Source of the DNA: Bog-756 sp963727955
GTDB taxonomy: Bacteria; Actinomycetota; Acidimicrobiia; Acidimicrobiales; RAAP-2
Assembly (NCBI GenBank): GCA_963727955.1
Contig: CAVSII010000004.1
Span: 62,001 to 126,000, forward strand
Reading direction: 5' to 3'
DNA length: 64,000 bases
This document shows, one piece after another, positions 1 to 9,135 of the stretch; the first letter of the stretch is position 1; every line of letters starts with the position of its first letter. The notes below the pieces were generated by a model, which did no database searches, was not told where the DNA came from, and saw only the letters and a list, made by a program, of their open reading frames with translations. A program made the position numbers and the translations under genes.

Positions 1-1250
1 CAACCGCCGTGGCCGTTCCTGCCGATGATGACATCGTCGATGCGCTGTCCCCTCTGGTCGAGGCCTCGCCGTCGACAGTGGCTGTCAGCGCCATCGGCCA
101 CCGGACGCCGGCCGAGCGCTGGAGTGGTGGTCGGGATCTGGCGGCTGACGTCCCCCTCCGTGTGGCTCCCTTCACCGCCCGTCTCGACCGCTCCCCACGC
201 CGGTGGTCGTTTTCGGCCATCACCGACGAGCCCGGTGTTGGCGGTTCGGACCCCTTCGATCCAACCGCTGGGGACGGGGGGGCCGGCGACGAGCGGTTGG
301 GCCAGGAGGCCGGCCCGCCGACCGGTCCAGGCGTTGTGGCCGACCACGTACCCGCCCTCTCCGAGGCCGTGGGTGGTGACCATGCGGAGGGCGCCCTGTT
401 CGAACTGCCGGCCGGCGCCCGCTTCGGCACGCTGGTGCACAATGTCCTCGAATCGATCGACTTCTCCGTGGGACCGGGCCTCCTGGAGCCGGCCCTCGGC
501 GCCGGCATCGACCGACAGCTGGCCCGGCAGCCGATGGATCTGACCCCTGCCGCCGGCGGCACCGCTGCCGGCGGGCGATCGCTGCTCGTCCAGGGCCTCA
601 CTGCCGCACTGCGTACGCCTCTCGGTCCACTCTGTGCCTACCGCCGACTGGTCGACCTTCCCCCCGTCGATCTCCTCCGCGAGGTCTCCTTCGACCTCCG
701 ACTGGGTCAGGGGGTGCGGCGTCCGACCGTGCGCGATGTGGGCACGGTGGCCGTCGCCCATCTCCAGCCCGAAGATCCTCTGGTCGGGTGGGCCGAGCGA
801 CTGGCCACGATCCCGACCGACCTGGTGCTCACCGGCCATGTGACCGGTTCGATCGACCTCGTCCTCCGTATCGACGACGAGACCGGCCCGAGCCGGTTCG
901 TGGTGGCCGACTACAAGACCAACGCCCTGACCGTGCCCGGCCTTACCGGCCGTGTGGGCGACTACGGCCCCGCCCGGCTGGCCGAAGCGATGGTCTCCCA
1001 TGACTATCCCCTGCAGGCCCTCCTGTACCTGGTGGCCCTCCACCGTTATCTGCGCTGGCGGCTCAGGGATTACCGTCCCACCCTGCATCTGGGTGGTGCC
1101 GTCTATCTCTTCCTCCGGGGTATGAACGGACCAACGGACGGCGGCACCACAGAACCCGCCGGTGTCTTCAGCTGGCCTGTTCCACCGGCATTGGTGGTGG
1201 CCCTCAGCGATCTGCTCGAAGGTGGGCCGGTGGGGGAGGTGACACCATGA
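1..1250 (+). CDS. recB: RecB-like exonuclease V beta subunit, C-terminal part (5' truncated by window)
   Basis: This is the C-terminal nuclease part of a RecB/AddA-type subunit; the reading frame is open to the window edge, so the helicase domains lie upstream. Visible PD-(D/E)XK features are GTLVHNVLES at about residue 140 of the visible part (the His-containing helix), DLVLR followed by FVVADYKTN near residue 300 (the catalytic Asp and DYKT), and YPLQALLYLVAL (the QxxxY motif). The stop overlaps the recD start by ATGA (1247-1250), so the two are co-translated. By family knowledge RecBCD processes double-strand breaks for RecA. The AddA-type nuclease is similar, but a RecD partner directly downstream favours RecB. 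Confidence 0.8.
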   Translation, partial: TAVAVPADDDIVDALSPLVEASPSTVAVSAIGHRTPAERWSGGRDLAADVPLRVAPFTARLDRSPRRWSFSAITDEPGVGGSDPFDPTAGDGGAGDERLGQEAGPPTGPGVVADHVPALSEAVGGDHAEGALFELPAGARFGTLVHNVLESIDFSVGPGLLEPALGAGIDRQLARQPMDLTPAAGGTAAGGRSLLVQGLTAALRTPLGPLCAYRRLVDLPPVDLLREVSFDLRLGQGVRRPTVRDVGTVAVAHLQPEDPLVGWAERLATIPTDLVLTGHVTGSIDLVLRIDDETGPSRFVVADYKTNALTVPGLTGRVGDYGPARLAEAMVSHDYPLQALLYLVALHRYLRWRLRDYRPTLHLGGAVYLFLRGMNGPTDGGTTEPAGVFSWPVPPALVVALSDLLEGGPVGEVTP

Positions 1251-3244
1251 CACCCACGGGGACGACGATCTCGGTCCCGGTGGCCGTTCCCGCCGCCGTT
1301 TCCGTACTCGCCCCCTACGTGGAGGAGGGCATCTTCGGGCCCTTCGAGGTGCAACTGGCTGCGACCATGGCCCGACTGGTCCCCACCGCGTCGGCCGAGG
1401 AGCTGCTGGGCGTGGCCATAGCGGCGCGGGCCCCTCGTTTCGGGCACGTGTGCGCCGAACTCGATCGTCTGCCTTCGGCCCTGGCCGGTGACGGCGACCG
1501 TGCGGGGGCCGCCGTTCTGCCCTGGCCGGCGCCGGAGGGCTGGGTTGTCGCACTGGCCGGTTCCCCGCTGGTGTCCACTCCCGGTGCCACCCACCACCGT
1601 GTCCGCCCTCTGGTGTGGGACGGGAGTCGCCTGTACCTGCAGCGGTACTGGCGTGACGAGAACGCGGTGGCCACCGATTTGACCCGACGGGCCCGTCCGG
1701 CCCGGAGGGGCCGGACGGCATCCCCGGACACCCTGTCCCAGTTCGTGGTGGAGAAAGCCCTCGACGGCCTGTTCGGCCCCGACAACGGTGCCGAGCCGGA
1801 CCTGCAGAGGCTGGCTGCCCGCCGGGCCCTCACGCCCGGGATCTCGATCATCGCCGGAGGACCGGGGACGGGCAAGACCCGCACCATTGCCCGGCTGCTG
1901 GCCCTGGCCCATCTGGCCGCCGCGGCCGAAGGCGAGAGCCTGGTCGTGGCCCTGGCCGCCCCTACCGGAAAGGCGGCCCAGCGGATGACGGAGGCGCTGC
2001 GGGCCGAGGTGCCGCTGCTCGAGCAGTCGGGGACGATCAGTGCCTCTTTGGGCCGGACCCTGACCGCAACCGATGCCACCACCATCCACCGGCTCCTGCA
2101 GTGGCGTCCGGGTCCACGTTATCTGCACGACCGTCGCAACCCACTCCCGCACCAGCTGGTCATTGTGGACGAGACATCCATGGTGTCCCTGCCCCTCATG
2201 GCGCGGTTGCTCGACGGGGTGCGGACCGGCGCCCGTCTGGTGCTGGTGGGCGATCCCTACCAGCTGGCCAGTATCGAGGCGGGTACCGTCTTGGCCGACG
2301 TGGTGGGGCCGGTCGGTGATGAAGGGGACGTCCAGCGGGATGATCACGCCGACCAGAGCGCCGATCGAAGCAGCGATCAGCGCGGCGATCCAAGCAGAGT
2401 GGCTGTCGCCGATCCCAGCAGTCGTACGTTCGCTGGAGCCGGCGCCACCTCTGCCCGCGGCCGTCCTGTCCTGTCCGGCCGGGTCACCGTGCTTCGTCGC
2501 ATGCACCGCTTCGGTGCCGACTCGTCGATCGCCCTTCTGGCCGAGGCCGTCCGCTCCGGCGACGCCGACGGCGCCATCGCCCACCTCCGGTCTGGCCGGT
2601 CGGACATCGCCTGGGTCGACGCCAGCGACCACGACGGTCTGCGCCGTCTTCGCCGTCTGATCGCCTCGGCGGGCGTCGACGTGGTCCGTTCTGCCCTGCG
2701 GGGTGACGCCGGCGCCGCTCTGGCCGCCGCCGCCCAGGTGAAGGTGCTGGCCGCCACCCGTCGCGGTCCCCTGGGACTGGACGACTGGACGGCCCGCATC
2801 GAGGCAGACGTGGCTTCCCGCGTGCCCGAGCTCGACCGGCACCACCGGTGGTACGTAGGTCGTCCGGTCATCGTCACCGGCAACGACAGGATCAATCAGG
2901 TGGCCAACGGAGACGTGGCCGTGGTCGTCCGTCGCCAGGGAGCCATGGTGGCCGCTTTGGCCGGGCACGGGGGTCTCCGCTACCTGTCTCCCTCACGTCT
3001 GGATCGGGTCGAGACCTGGTGGGCCATGACCATCCACCGGAGCCAGGGCTCGGAGTACCCCCATGCCGTCGTCTCGCTTCCGGCGGCCACATCGCCCATC
3101 CTGACCCGGGAGCTTCTCTACACTGCCGTCACCCGGGGAAGACAGCGACTGACCATCGTGGGTACGGAGGAGGCACTGAGAGCGGCGATCGGCCGGCGGG
3201 TGGCGCGGGCCTCAGGCCTGCGCCACCGACTCTGGTCGCAGTGA
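1247..3244 (+). CDS. recD: RecD-like exonuclease V alpha subunit (5'-3' SF1 helicase)
   Basis: A 665-residue SF1B helicase of usual RecD length. The Walker A motif is GGPGTGKTRT (about residue 205), motif II is VDETSMVSLPLM, motif III is GDPYQLASIEAG, and the C-terminal UvrD-like part shows MTIHRSQGSEYPH and YTAVTRGRQRLTIVG. The start is the ATG overlapping the recB stop. Between motif III and the next helicase block is a low-complexity Asp/Arg/Ser-rich insert (about residues 360-405) encoded by degenerate short repeats at 2325-2400. No recC is visible; it would lie upstream of the truncated recB. Predicted role: the fast 5'-3' motor of RecBCD. Confidence 0.88.
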   Translation: MTPTGTTISVPVAVPAAVSVLAPYVEEGIFGPFEVQLAATMARLVPTASAEELLGVAIAARAPRFGHVCAELDRLPSALAGDGDRAGAAVLPWPAPEGWVVALAGSPLVSTPGATHHRVRPLVWDGSRLYLQRYWRDENAVATDLTRRARPARRGRTASPDTLSQFVVEKALDGLFGPDNGAEPDLQRLAARRALTPGISIIAGGPGTGKTRTIARLLALAHLAAAAEGESLVVALAAPTGKAAQRMTEALRAEVPLLEQSGTISASLGRTLTATDATTIHRLLQWRPGPRYLHDRRNPLPHQLVIVDETSMVSLPLMARLLDGVRTGARLVLVGDPYQLASIEAGTVLADVVGPVGDEGDVQRDDHADQSADRSSDQRGDPSRVAVADPSSRTFAGAGATSARGRPVLSGRVTVLRRMHRFGADSSIALLAEAVRSGDADGAIAHLRSGRSDIAWVDASDHDGLRRLRRLIASAGVDVVRSALRGDAGAALAAAAQVKVLAATRRGPLGLDDWTARIEADVASRVPELDRHHRWYVGRPVIVTGNDRINQVANGDVAVVVRRQGAMVAALAGHGGLRYLSPSRLDRVETWWAMTIHRSQGSEYPHAVVSLPAATSPILTRELLYTAVTRGRQRLTIVGTEEALRAAIGRRVARASGLRHRLWSQ

Positions 3245-3284
3245 CCCGTCTCCGCACCAACCGCGGGCTCTCCCGTCCCTCACG

Positions 3285-4523
3285 CTAGGGAGAGTCCTCG
3301 ACGGTAGACGTCGCATCGTGGGTGCCAAGCGGTCCGACCACGCTGGTATCGATGAGGGAGAGAGCACCGCCGTTGACCACCTTCCAAGCCGGCTCGGTCA
3401 TATGGTCGGGTGAGCGCTGTCGGAGGATGGCCATATCGGTGAGGGCGAGAGTCCCTCCGGACAGGCGAATGCACGAAATCGGTGCCCTTACTGCGCAGGT
3501 CAGGCTCCCTCCGAACATCCTGACCGGCTGGTCGGCTTTGGCGTCCAGGATGTGAATGGCGGAAGAGCCTGTGCAGTTCGTGAGAGTCAACGGTCCCTTG
3601 AGCGGTTCGACGACGTTCAGCCCGTGACGATAGGTGCAGTCACTGATCGAGATATTTCCTGAACCGAGGTTCGCCACATCCGATTCGAAGTCGAACCCGG
3701 AGTCGGCCGGCCTCACAATGTGCACATTGGTCAGGGTGGCATCTTCGACCTCGGCAAAGGTCATGCCCTGTCGACCGGTATCAGTTGTGGTGTAGCCGTT
3801 CACCGTCAGGTTGGTGTCAGGTCGGGCCGTATGGCCCAGGTCGGCCACCAACTCCAAGCCATCGCCAAACGTGTCCGTGACCGATATGTCGTCGAGAGTG
3901 ACATCGGTCGAAGAGATAACTTTGATCCCGGCCTCGTTCACCAACAATGGATGGTAGGTGCCTTCGGTATTGTCTCCGTCGATGGTGAGGCCAGACAGGG
4001 TCACATCCGACGTGTCGAGGATCCGGATGATCGGATGGAAATGCCCACCGGGCCGGGGGGTTTTCGCTGATGATTCGTCTTTGAAGGTGCCCCCGATGAT
4101 GGTCAGGGGATGGGTGATCACCACTCCCTCGTCCACCTGGTAGCAGGCGCCGACAGGGGCCTTGAACACAGCACCAGACGGCAATGCGTCGAGAAGGGCG
4201 GTCAGTGGGGCGGACACGTCGGTCGAGCAGTTGTCCGCTACGACCGGCGGCGGTGCCGTTGTGGTTGTGGTTGTGGTCGTCGTCGTCGTCGTCGTAGTGG
4301 TCGTCGTGGTTGTGGATGTCGTTGCCGTTGTCTTGGTGGTTGCCTTCGCCGCCGGCGATGGTGACGTGACTTTCACCGTGGTCGTCGCCGCGTTGGCCGT
4401 GAGCGTGGACGCGCCCATGGTGGCCACCACCGCGGTGCCGAGGGCAACCATCCCGACCAGGAAGGCCACGCCTCGGGGCCGGTGACACGCCTGCTGTCCG
4501 CCTCCGTTGAGAGCCTGATGCAT
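3285..4523 (-). CDS. Exported parallel beta-helix protein with poly-Thr linker, under c-di-GMP riboswitch
   Basis: A 412-residue protein. It has a signal-like hydrophobic segment (about residues 17-45, ending TANAATT), a Thr-rich linker with an uninterrupted run of about 20 Thr (residues 70-90), then repeated beta-strand turns such as SGLTIDGDN, VTLDDISVTD, ATLTNVHIV and ISISDCTYRHG, typical of right-handed beta-helix surface proteins and carbohydrate lyases. No catalytic motif can be assigned. It is a single gene, convergent with recD. Upstream are a GEMM riboswitch (4575-4665) and a hairpin masking the Shine-Dalgarno (4524-4545), so expression is probably set by cyclic-di-GMP. A role in adhesion or matrix is inferred. 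Confidence 0.8.
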   Translation of the reverse strand: MHQALNGGGQQACHRPRGVAFLVGMVALGTAVVATMGASTLTANAATTTVKVTSPSPAAKATTKTTATTSTTTTTTTTTTTTTTTTTTTAPPPVVADNCSTDVSAPLTALLDALPSGAVFKAPVGACYQVDEGVVITHPLTIIGGTFKDESSAKTPRPGGHFHPIIRILDTSDVTLSGLTIDGDNTEGTYHPLLVNEAGIKVISSTDVTLDDISVTDTFGDGLELVADLGHTARPDTNLTVNGYTTTDTGRQGMTFAEVEDATLTNVHIVRPADSGFDFESDVANLGSGNISISDCTYRHGLNVVEPLKGPLTLTNCTGSSAIHILDAKADQPVRMFGGSLTCAVRAPISCIRLSGGTLALTDMAILRQRSPDHMTEPAWKVVNGGALSLIDTSVVGPLGTHDATSTVEDSP

Positions 4524-4545
4524 CGCCCCTCCTCTCCGAGGGGCG
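4524..4545 (-). promoter_or_regulatory. Shine-Dalgarno-sequestering hairpin
   Basis: Directly before the ATG, the transcript can form a perfect 8-bp stem (CGCCCCTC at 4524-4531 against GAGGGGCG at 4538-4545, loop of 6). Its strand contains the purine-rich ribosome-binding segment. It lies between the GEMM aptamer and the start codon, so it is a plausible translational expression platform. Pairing is read from sequence; the switching role is inferred. Confidence 0.6.
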
Positions 4546-4574
4546 GGCGTGACTCATCAGATCGCTCGAAGGGG

Positions 4575-4665
4575 AGCAATCGATTCGGCAGCCCGGCTAA
4601 CTCAGGGAGTCCCGTGGTTTTGCGTCCCCTCCTCGCAGAGGGTTTGCCTTTGTCGTCTGTGTTGC
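4575..4665 (-). ncRNA. Cyclic-di-GMP-I (GEMM) riboswitch
   Basis: On the minus strand the transcript contains GGCAAACC (complement 4641-4648), a 6-bp stem CCCUCU/GGAGGG capped by the GNRA tetraloop GCGA, then GGGACGCAAAACCACGGG, and after a short arm AGCCGGGCUGCCGA (complement 4585-4598). This is the order and near-exact sequence of the class I c-di-GMP aptamer: the GCAAA strands around P2, the tetraloop, and the P3 arm with the GGGCUGCC-type receptor. It sits about 60 nt upstream of the beta-helix gene start. The call rests on recalled family consensus; RF01051 was not searched. Confidence 0.85.
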
Positions 4666-4698
4666 TTCGCTCCGGAACCAATACTCCGGACCGCCCCA

Positions 4699-4728
4699 AG
4701 CCTACGTCTCGGCGGGGCAGTCAGACAA
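4699..4728 (-). promoter_or_regulatory. Putative promoter of the riboswitch-controlled gene
   Basis: On the minus strand TTGTCT (complement 4723-4728) and TAGGCT (complement 4699-4704) are 18 bp apart, which would place the transcript start just before the aptamer. Match to the SigA-type consensus is only moderate. Confidence 0.35.
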
Positions 4729-4751
4729 GGGCCAACACGAAATATTATGAA

Positions 4752-6707
4752 TCAGCCCGGCTCGCCGACTGTGTGCTCATCGACATTGCCATGGCGTTGC
4801 CACGTCTCGAACATGTCGGCGTAGCGTCCCCCGGCCGCCACCAGCTCGTTGTGCGACCCCACCTCGATGATCCGGCCGAGGTCGACGACGACGATCCGGT
4901 CGGCGCGCATGGCCGTCGACAGGCGGTGGGCGATGAGAATGGCGGTGCGGTTCTCGAGCAGTACGTCGAGGGCGTTCTCGATCTTCGTCTCGGACTGCAG
5001 GTCGAGGTTGGAGGTGGCTTCGTCGAGGACCAGAACCCGGGGATGGGCCAGGAAGGCACGAGCCAGGGCCAGCAGTTGGCGTTCTCCCGACGAGAGGGTC
5101 TGACCCCGCTCATGGACAACGGTGTCCATGCCCTCGGGCATCCTGTCGACCACATCGGCCAGGCCCACCTTGTCGATGGCCTCACTGATCTCTGCCCTGG
5201 TGGCCGAGGGACGGGCGAAGGCCACATTGTCGGCGATGGTGCCGGCGAAGAGGAAGGGTTCCTGCGGTACGACGCCCAGCTGTCTGCGCAGAGAGTGCAT
5301 GGTCACGGTCCGCAGGTCGTAACCGTCGATGAGGACCCGGCCTGAGACGGGGTCGTAGAAGCGGGTCACCAGCTTGGCCAGCGTCGATTTGCCGGCGCCG
5401 GTGGGTCCGACGAAAGCCACTGTCTCGCCCGGGGCGATGCGGAGGTCGACATCCTCGATCACCAGCCGTTTCGGGTCATAGCCGAAGGACAGGTGATCGA
5501 AGACGATCTCACCCTCGATGGGCGGCAGATCGATGGCATCGACCGCTTCTCTGACCTCGGGCTCGGTGTCCACCAGGTCACGGAGTTTGACCACGGAGGC
5601 CTGGCCCTGCTGGAAGGTGTTGTACTGCTGGACCAGCAACTGGATGGGCTGGAAGAACCGGTTGAGATAAAGGAAGAAGGCGGTGAGGGCGCCGATCGAC
5701 AGGGTGTGGTGGAGGACCATGTCACCGCCGATGGCCAGCAGTGCGGCCTGACCCAGGACGCCCAGCAGCTGGGTACCCCCGGCGTAGGAGGCGTTGACAC
5801 GAGCGGTCACGTTGTTGGCAGCCCGGTAGTCACCCACCACATTGCGGTGGTGGATCACGTTCTGACGCTGCCGGTTGTGAGCGGTCACGATCCGGACGCC
5901 GTGCAGGCTCTCCGACAGATCAGCCAGCACGTTGGCGATACCGTCCCGCACCCTGTCGTAGCCGCGCTCAGAGGCCCGTTTGAACCACAGCGACATCAGC
6001 ACCAGGGCGGGAATGATCAAGAGGACGGTAATGGCCGCCAGCTCCACGTTGGTGGTGAACAGGATGACCGTGATCACCACCATGGTCAGGGCCTGAATGG
6101 CCAATTGCGAGAGCCCGTCCTGGAGCAACTGCTGGAGGTTCTCGATGTCGCTGGTCATCCGGCTCATCACCACGCCGGCTTTCTCCTCGGTGAAGAAGCT
6201 CAGTGACAGGCGCTGTAAGTGGGCGAACACCTTGACCCGGAGGTCGTTCATCACCCAGGCGGCAATCCTCCCGGTGACCTTGACCTGAGCACGTTGGGCC
6301 AGTGACGTGATCACGATGAAGACCAGATAGAGGAAGGCCATCAAGGCCACGATGCCGAAGTCCTTGTGCGGGTACAAACCGTCGTTGATGGCGATTTCCG
6401 TCAACTTGGGCCCGGTCTGGGCGAACACCGAGATGGCCACCACCAACACCCCGGCCAGCGCCAGCATGCCGGGGTACTTGGTCAGCAGGCGCCACAGGCT
6501 CAGCCGCTTGAGCTCGTCTTCCGAGCCGTTCTGGTTGAAGACGATGTCCGGTTCGGCATACTCGGGCTCGCTCTTCAGGAGCAGGTCTACGCCGTCCTGC
6601 AGCTCAGAGGGAATGCCGGCGAAGGGGAGACCGGGCGCGGCTGGTCTGCCGAATCCGCCCGGGGCGCCGCCCAGGCCGCCACCGAATCCGCCGCCTCCCC
6701 AGCTCAT
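4752..6707 (-). CDS. ABC exporter subunit 2 (ATPase-active half of a heterodimer)
   Basis: A 651-residue half-transporter: a Gly-rich N-terminus, six predicted membrane segments (about residues 80-370), then a nucleotide-binding domain. Walker A is GPTGAGKST, the Q-loop VPQEPFLF, Walker B VLVLDEATSNLD with the catalytic Glu, and the H-loop AHRLST. Its signature is LSSGERQ instead of LSGGQ. Paired with the upstream subunit, whose Walker B Glu is Asp, this gives one consensus and one degenerate ATP site as in TM287/288-type exporters. It overlaps the upstream gene by 4 nt. Substrate unknown; MarR control suggests drugs or lipophilic toxins. Confidence 0.88.
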   Translation of the reverse strand: MSWGGGGFGGGLGGAPGGFGRPAAPGLPFAGIPSELQDGVDLLLKSEPEYAEPDIVFNQNGSEDELKRLSLWRLLTKYPGMLALAGVLVVAISVFAQTGPKLTEIAINDGLYPHKDFGIVALMAFLYLVFIVITSLAQRAQVKVTGRIAAWVMNDLRVKVFAHLQRLSLSFFTEEKAGVVMSRMTSDIENLQQLLQDGLSQLAIQALTMVVITVILFTTNVELAAITVLLIIPALVLMSLWFKRASERGYDRVRDGIANVLADLSESLHGVRIVTAHNRQRQNVIHHRNVVGDYRAANNVTARVNASYAGGTQLLGVLGQAALLAIGGDMVLHHTLSIGALTAFFLYLNRFFQPIQLLVQQYNTFQQGQASVVKLRDLVDTEPEVREAVDAIDLPPIEGEIVFDHLSFGYDPKRLVIEDVDLRIAPGETVAFVGPTGAGKSTLAKLVTRFYDPVSGRVLIDGYDLRTVTMHSLRRQLGVVPQEPFLFAGTIADNVAFARPSATRAEISEAIDKVGLADVVDRMPEGMDTVVHERGQTLSSGERQLLALARAFLAHPRVLVLDEATSNLDLQSETKIENALDVLLENRTAILIAHRLSTAMRADRIVVVDLGRIIEVGSHNELVAAGGRYADMFETWQRHGNVDEHTVGEPG

Positions 6708-8662
6708 GACCGGCCCGCCCCGCGGGCTGCATCGAGGAGGTCGGCCAGCCCTCGGCCCGTCTCCTCGCCGTCATCCTCTGAACCGGTGGCTGCCCCTTCC
6801 GCACCATCGGCGTCGTGCTCGAACTCGGCCGCCTGGGCCAGAACCTCGGCATAGAGCGGTGTGGTTTCGAGGAGCTGGGCGTGGGTCCCGTCGGCCACCA
6901 CCTTGTGGCTGTCGACCAGCACGACCCGCTCGGCCAGAGAGATGGTCGACAGCCGGTGGGCGATGATCAGAGTGGTCCGTCCTTGCATGGCCACGGACAG
7001 GCTGGCGTGGATCATCTGCTCGACCTGGACGTCGATGGCGCTGGTGGCATCGTCGAGTACCAGGATGGGCGGGTTGACCAACAACGTCCGGGCAATGGCG
7101 ATCCTTTGACGCTGGCCGCCGGACAGCGTGTAGCCGCGTTCGCCGATGACGGTGTCGTAGCCGTCGGCCAGGTGGGTGATGAAATCGTGGGCACCGGCGG
7201 CGCGGGCTGCTGCTTCGATTTCCTCGAACGAGGCGGACGGCTTGCCGTAAGCAATGTTGTCGCGAACGGACACGGAGAAGAGAAAGGGCTCGTCGAGCAC
7301 GACGCCGACATTGGCCCGGAGGCTGGCCAGGGTCAGATCCCGCACGTCGTGCCCGTCGATCTGGACCGATCCGTGCTTGACGTCGTAGAACCGGCTCAGG
7401 AGTCGGGCCACGGTGGACTTGCCGGCGCCGGTACGCCCGACGATGGCCACTGTCTCCCCCGGAGCGACGTGAAGGTCGAAGTCGGCCAGAACCAAGTGCT
7501 CGGCATCCTTGTCGTAGGCGAAGTCGACGTGACTGAACCGGACATCCCCCTGGCAATCAACCAGATCGACGGCCTCCTCCTTGTCGGTGACTGTCGGCTG
7601 CTCGTCGATGATCTCGTAGATGCGGTCGGCCGAGGCCGCCGCCCGCTGTCCCATCATGATCAGCATGCCGAGCATCATGAACGGGGCCTGGAGCATCAAC
7701 AGGTAGGCGTTGAATTTGAGAATGGCCCCGAGCTGCAGGCCCCCGTGGATGACCATGTACCCGCCGAAGAAGAGGACCAGGGCCAGGCCCACCTGCGGAA
7801 GATTCTGCACAAGAGGAGTGAACCGAGCGCGAAGATCGGCGTCTTTGATGTAGCCCCACTGGAGCTTGTCAGCCGAACCGGAGAGCGCCCGCAATTGCTG
7901 CTGCTCGGCGGCAAAGGATTTGACCACTCTGACGCCATTGACGTTCTCGTCGACGATGGTGGCCACGTCAGCCAATCGGGACTGGATGATCCACGAAACC
8001 GGGAACATCGACTTCCGCATTTTTACGCCGGTGAGATAGACGAACGGCATGGTGGCCATGGCGATGAAGGCCAGCGGGACGTCGATGGCCAGCATGTAGA
8101 TGAAGGCCACCACCGCGATCGAACACTGGACGAGGATCATCGGGGCGAAGGTCATGTACATCTGGACCGATCGAATGTCGGAATTGGCCCGCGAGATGAG
8201 CTGGCCCGATTGCACCCTGTCGTAGAAGGAGAAGGACATCTTGGTCAGGTGCTCGTAGATGATGTTCCGCAGGTCGTACTCGATGCTGTAGGCAGTCTCG
8301 AACAGAAACCGACGGGAGATGTAGGTGGCGATGCCACCGACGACGCCCAGTCCCACCACCCACCACACGTAGTTGCTCAGGGGCACCGTGTGTGCGGTGA
8401 TCGAGTTGTCGATGGCGTTGCCCAGCAGATTGGGGATCTGGACCTGGAGCACCAGTCCGACGAAGGACAGGGTGAGGGAGGTGATGAAGATGCCCTTGTG
8501 CGCCTTCATGATGGGCAGCACCCGTCGGAGCCAGGTCAGGCTCCTGTCGGGATCGATGGTGGCCCGCGGTGCCTCGCTCCGGGCCTCCTCGGCGATGGGC
8601 ACGAACTGGGTTCCTTGCTCAGTGGGCAACCGCCGACCTTTTCGCAGGACGGCCGGGGTCAT
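6704..8662 (-). CDS. ABC exporter subunit 1 (degenerate-site half)
   Basis: A 652-residue half-transporter with an N-terminal six-helix membrane domain (about residues 50-350) and a nucleotide-binding domain: Walker A GRTGAGKST, canonical signature LSGGQRQRIAIART, Walker B ILVLDDATSAID and H-loop AHRLST. The residue after the Walker B Asp is Asp, not Glu, and the Q-loop reads VVLDEPFLF without Gln, both marks of a non-catalytic site. The start overlaps the MarR stop (ATGA, 8659-8662) and the stop overlaps the next ABC gene, so the three genes form one unit. An Asp/Glu-rich tail follows the ATPase domain. Confidence 0.88.
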   Translation of the reverse strand: MTPAVLRKGRRLPTEQGTQFVPIAEEARSEAPRATIDPDRSLTWLRRVLPIMKAHKGIFITSLTLSFVGLVLQVQIPNLLGNAIDNSITAHTVPLSNYVWWVVGLGVVGGIATYISRRFLFETAYSIEYDLRNIIYEHLTKMSFSFYDRVQSGQLISRANSDIRSVQMYMTFAPMILVQCSIAVVAFIYMLAIDVPLAFIAMATMPFVYLTGVKMRKSMFPVSWIIQSRLADVATIVDENVNGVRVVKSFAAEQQQLRALSGSADKLQWGYIKDADLRARFTPLVQNLPQVGLALVLFFGGYMVIHGGLQLGAILKFNAYLLMLQAPFMMLGMLIMMGQRAAASADRIYEIIDEQPTVTDKEEAVDLVDCQGDVRFSHVDFAYDKDAEHLVLADFDLHVAPGETVAIVGRTGAGKSTVARLLSRFYDVKHGSVQIDGHDVRDLTLASLRANVGVVLDEPFLFSVSVRDNIAYGKPSASFEEIEAAARAAGAHDFITHLADGYDTVIGERGYTLSGGQRQRIAIARTLLVNPPILVLDDATSAIDVQVEQMIHASLSVAMQGRTTLIIAHRLSTISLAERVVLVDSHKVVADGTHAQLLETTPLYAEVLAQAAEFEHDADGAEGAATGSEDDGEETGRGLADLLDAARGAGRS

Positions 8663-9135
8663 CGCTTGAGCCTTCGAGCTTGCAGGTAGGCGCCGAAGGC
8701 GGTCCGCCAGGCGGCCAGGCCGTCGAGGGCCCGGATGGTGTCGGTCGGGTCGGGGGCGTATCCGGCGATCTCCTGCAGGCGAGCCCCCACTGCGGCGTCG
8801 GCGGTGACCAGCGCCCGCCGTCCGCTGTCGGTGAGCACGTGGTCGACTCGTCGCCGGTCGGAGACGACGTTGCGCCTCTCGACCAACCCGCGTGCCACCA
8901 ACCCGTCCACCACGGCAGTCACGCTCGGGGGTCGGACGGCCAGACGCTCGGCCAGGTCAGAGGAAACGGCTGAGCTCTCGTCGAGAAGCCCGAGGATGCG
9001 GTACTGGGGCAGGGAGAGTTCCGCCCCATTGAGGCCGATCTCCACTTGCTTGGCCAGCCAGGCCGCAGTGCGTCCGATGGTTCTCTGGTCGAGCGAGTGC
9101 GTCCCCGTTTCGGGCGCGGTTGCTTCGAAGGTCAC
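8659..9135 (-). CDS. MarR-family transcriptional regulator
   Basis: A 158-residue winged-helix protein of MarR size. The helix-turn-helix lies around residues 55-80 (SSDLAERLAVRPPSVTAVVD) and the wing follows (RRNVVSDRRRVDHVLTDSGR). It starts at a GTG with no Shine-Dalgarno; a -10-like TAGTCT lies 6 nt upstream, so the mRNA is probably leaderless. A palindrome overlaps that promoter. First gene of an operon with two ABC exporter halves, so it is inferred to repress its own operon until a ligand binds. Confidence 0.88.
   Translation of the reverse strand: MTFEATAPETGTHSLDQRTIGRTAAWLAKQVEIGLNGAELSLPQYRILGLLDESSAVSSDLAERLAVRPPSVTAVVDGLVARGLVERRNVVSDRRRVDHVLTDSGRRALVTADAAVGARLQEIAGYAPDPTDTIRALDGLAAWRTAFGAYLQARRLKR

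Noticed and set aside
4110..4485. Poly-Val and Arg-rich plus-strand ORFs at the poly-Thr tract
   Set aside because: They are the complement of the ACN-rich Thr codons of the beta-helix gene.
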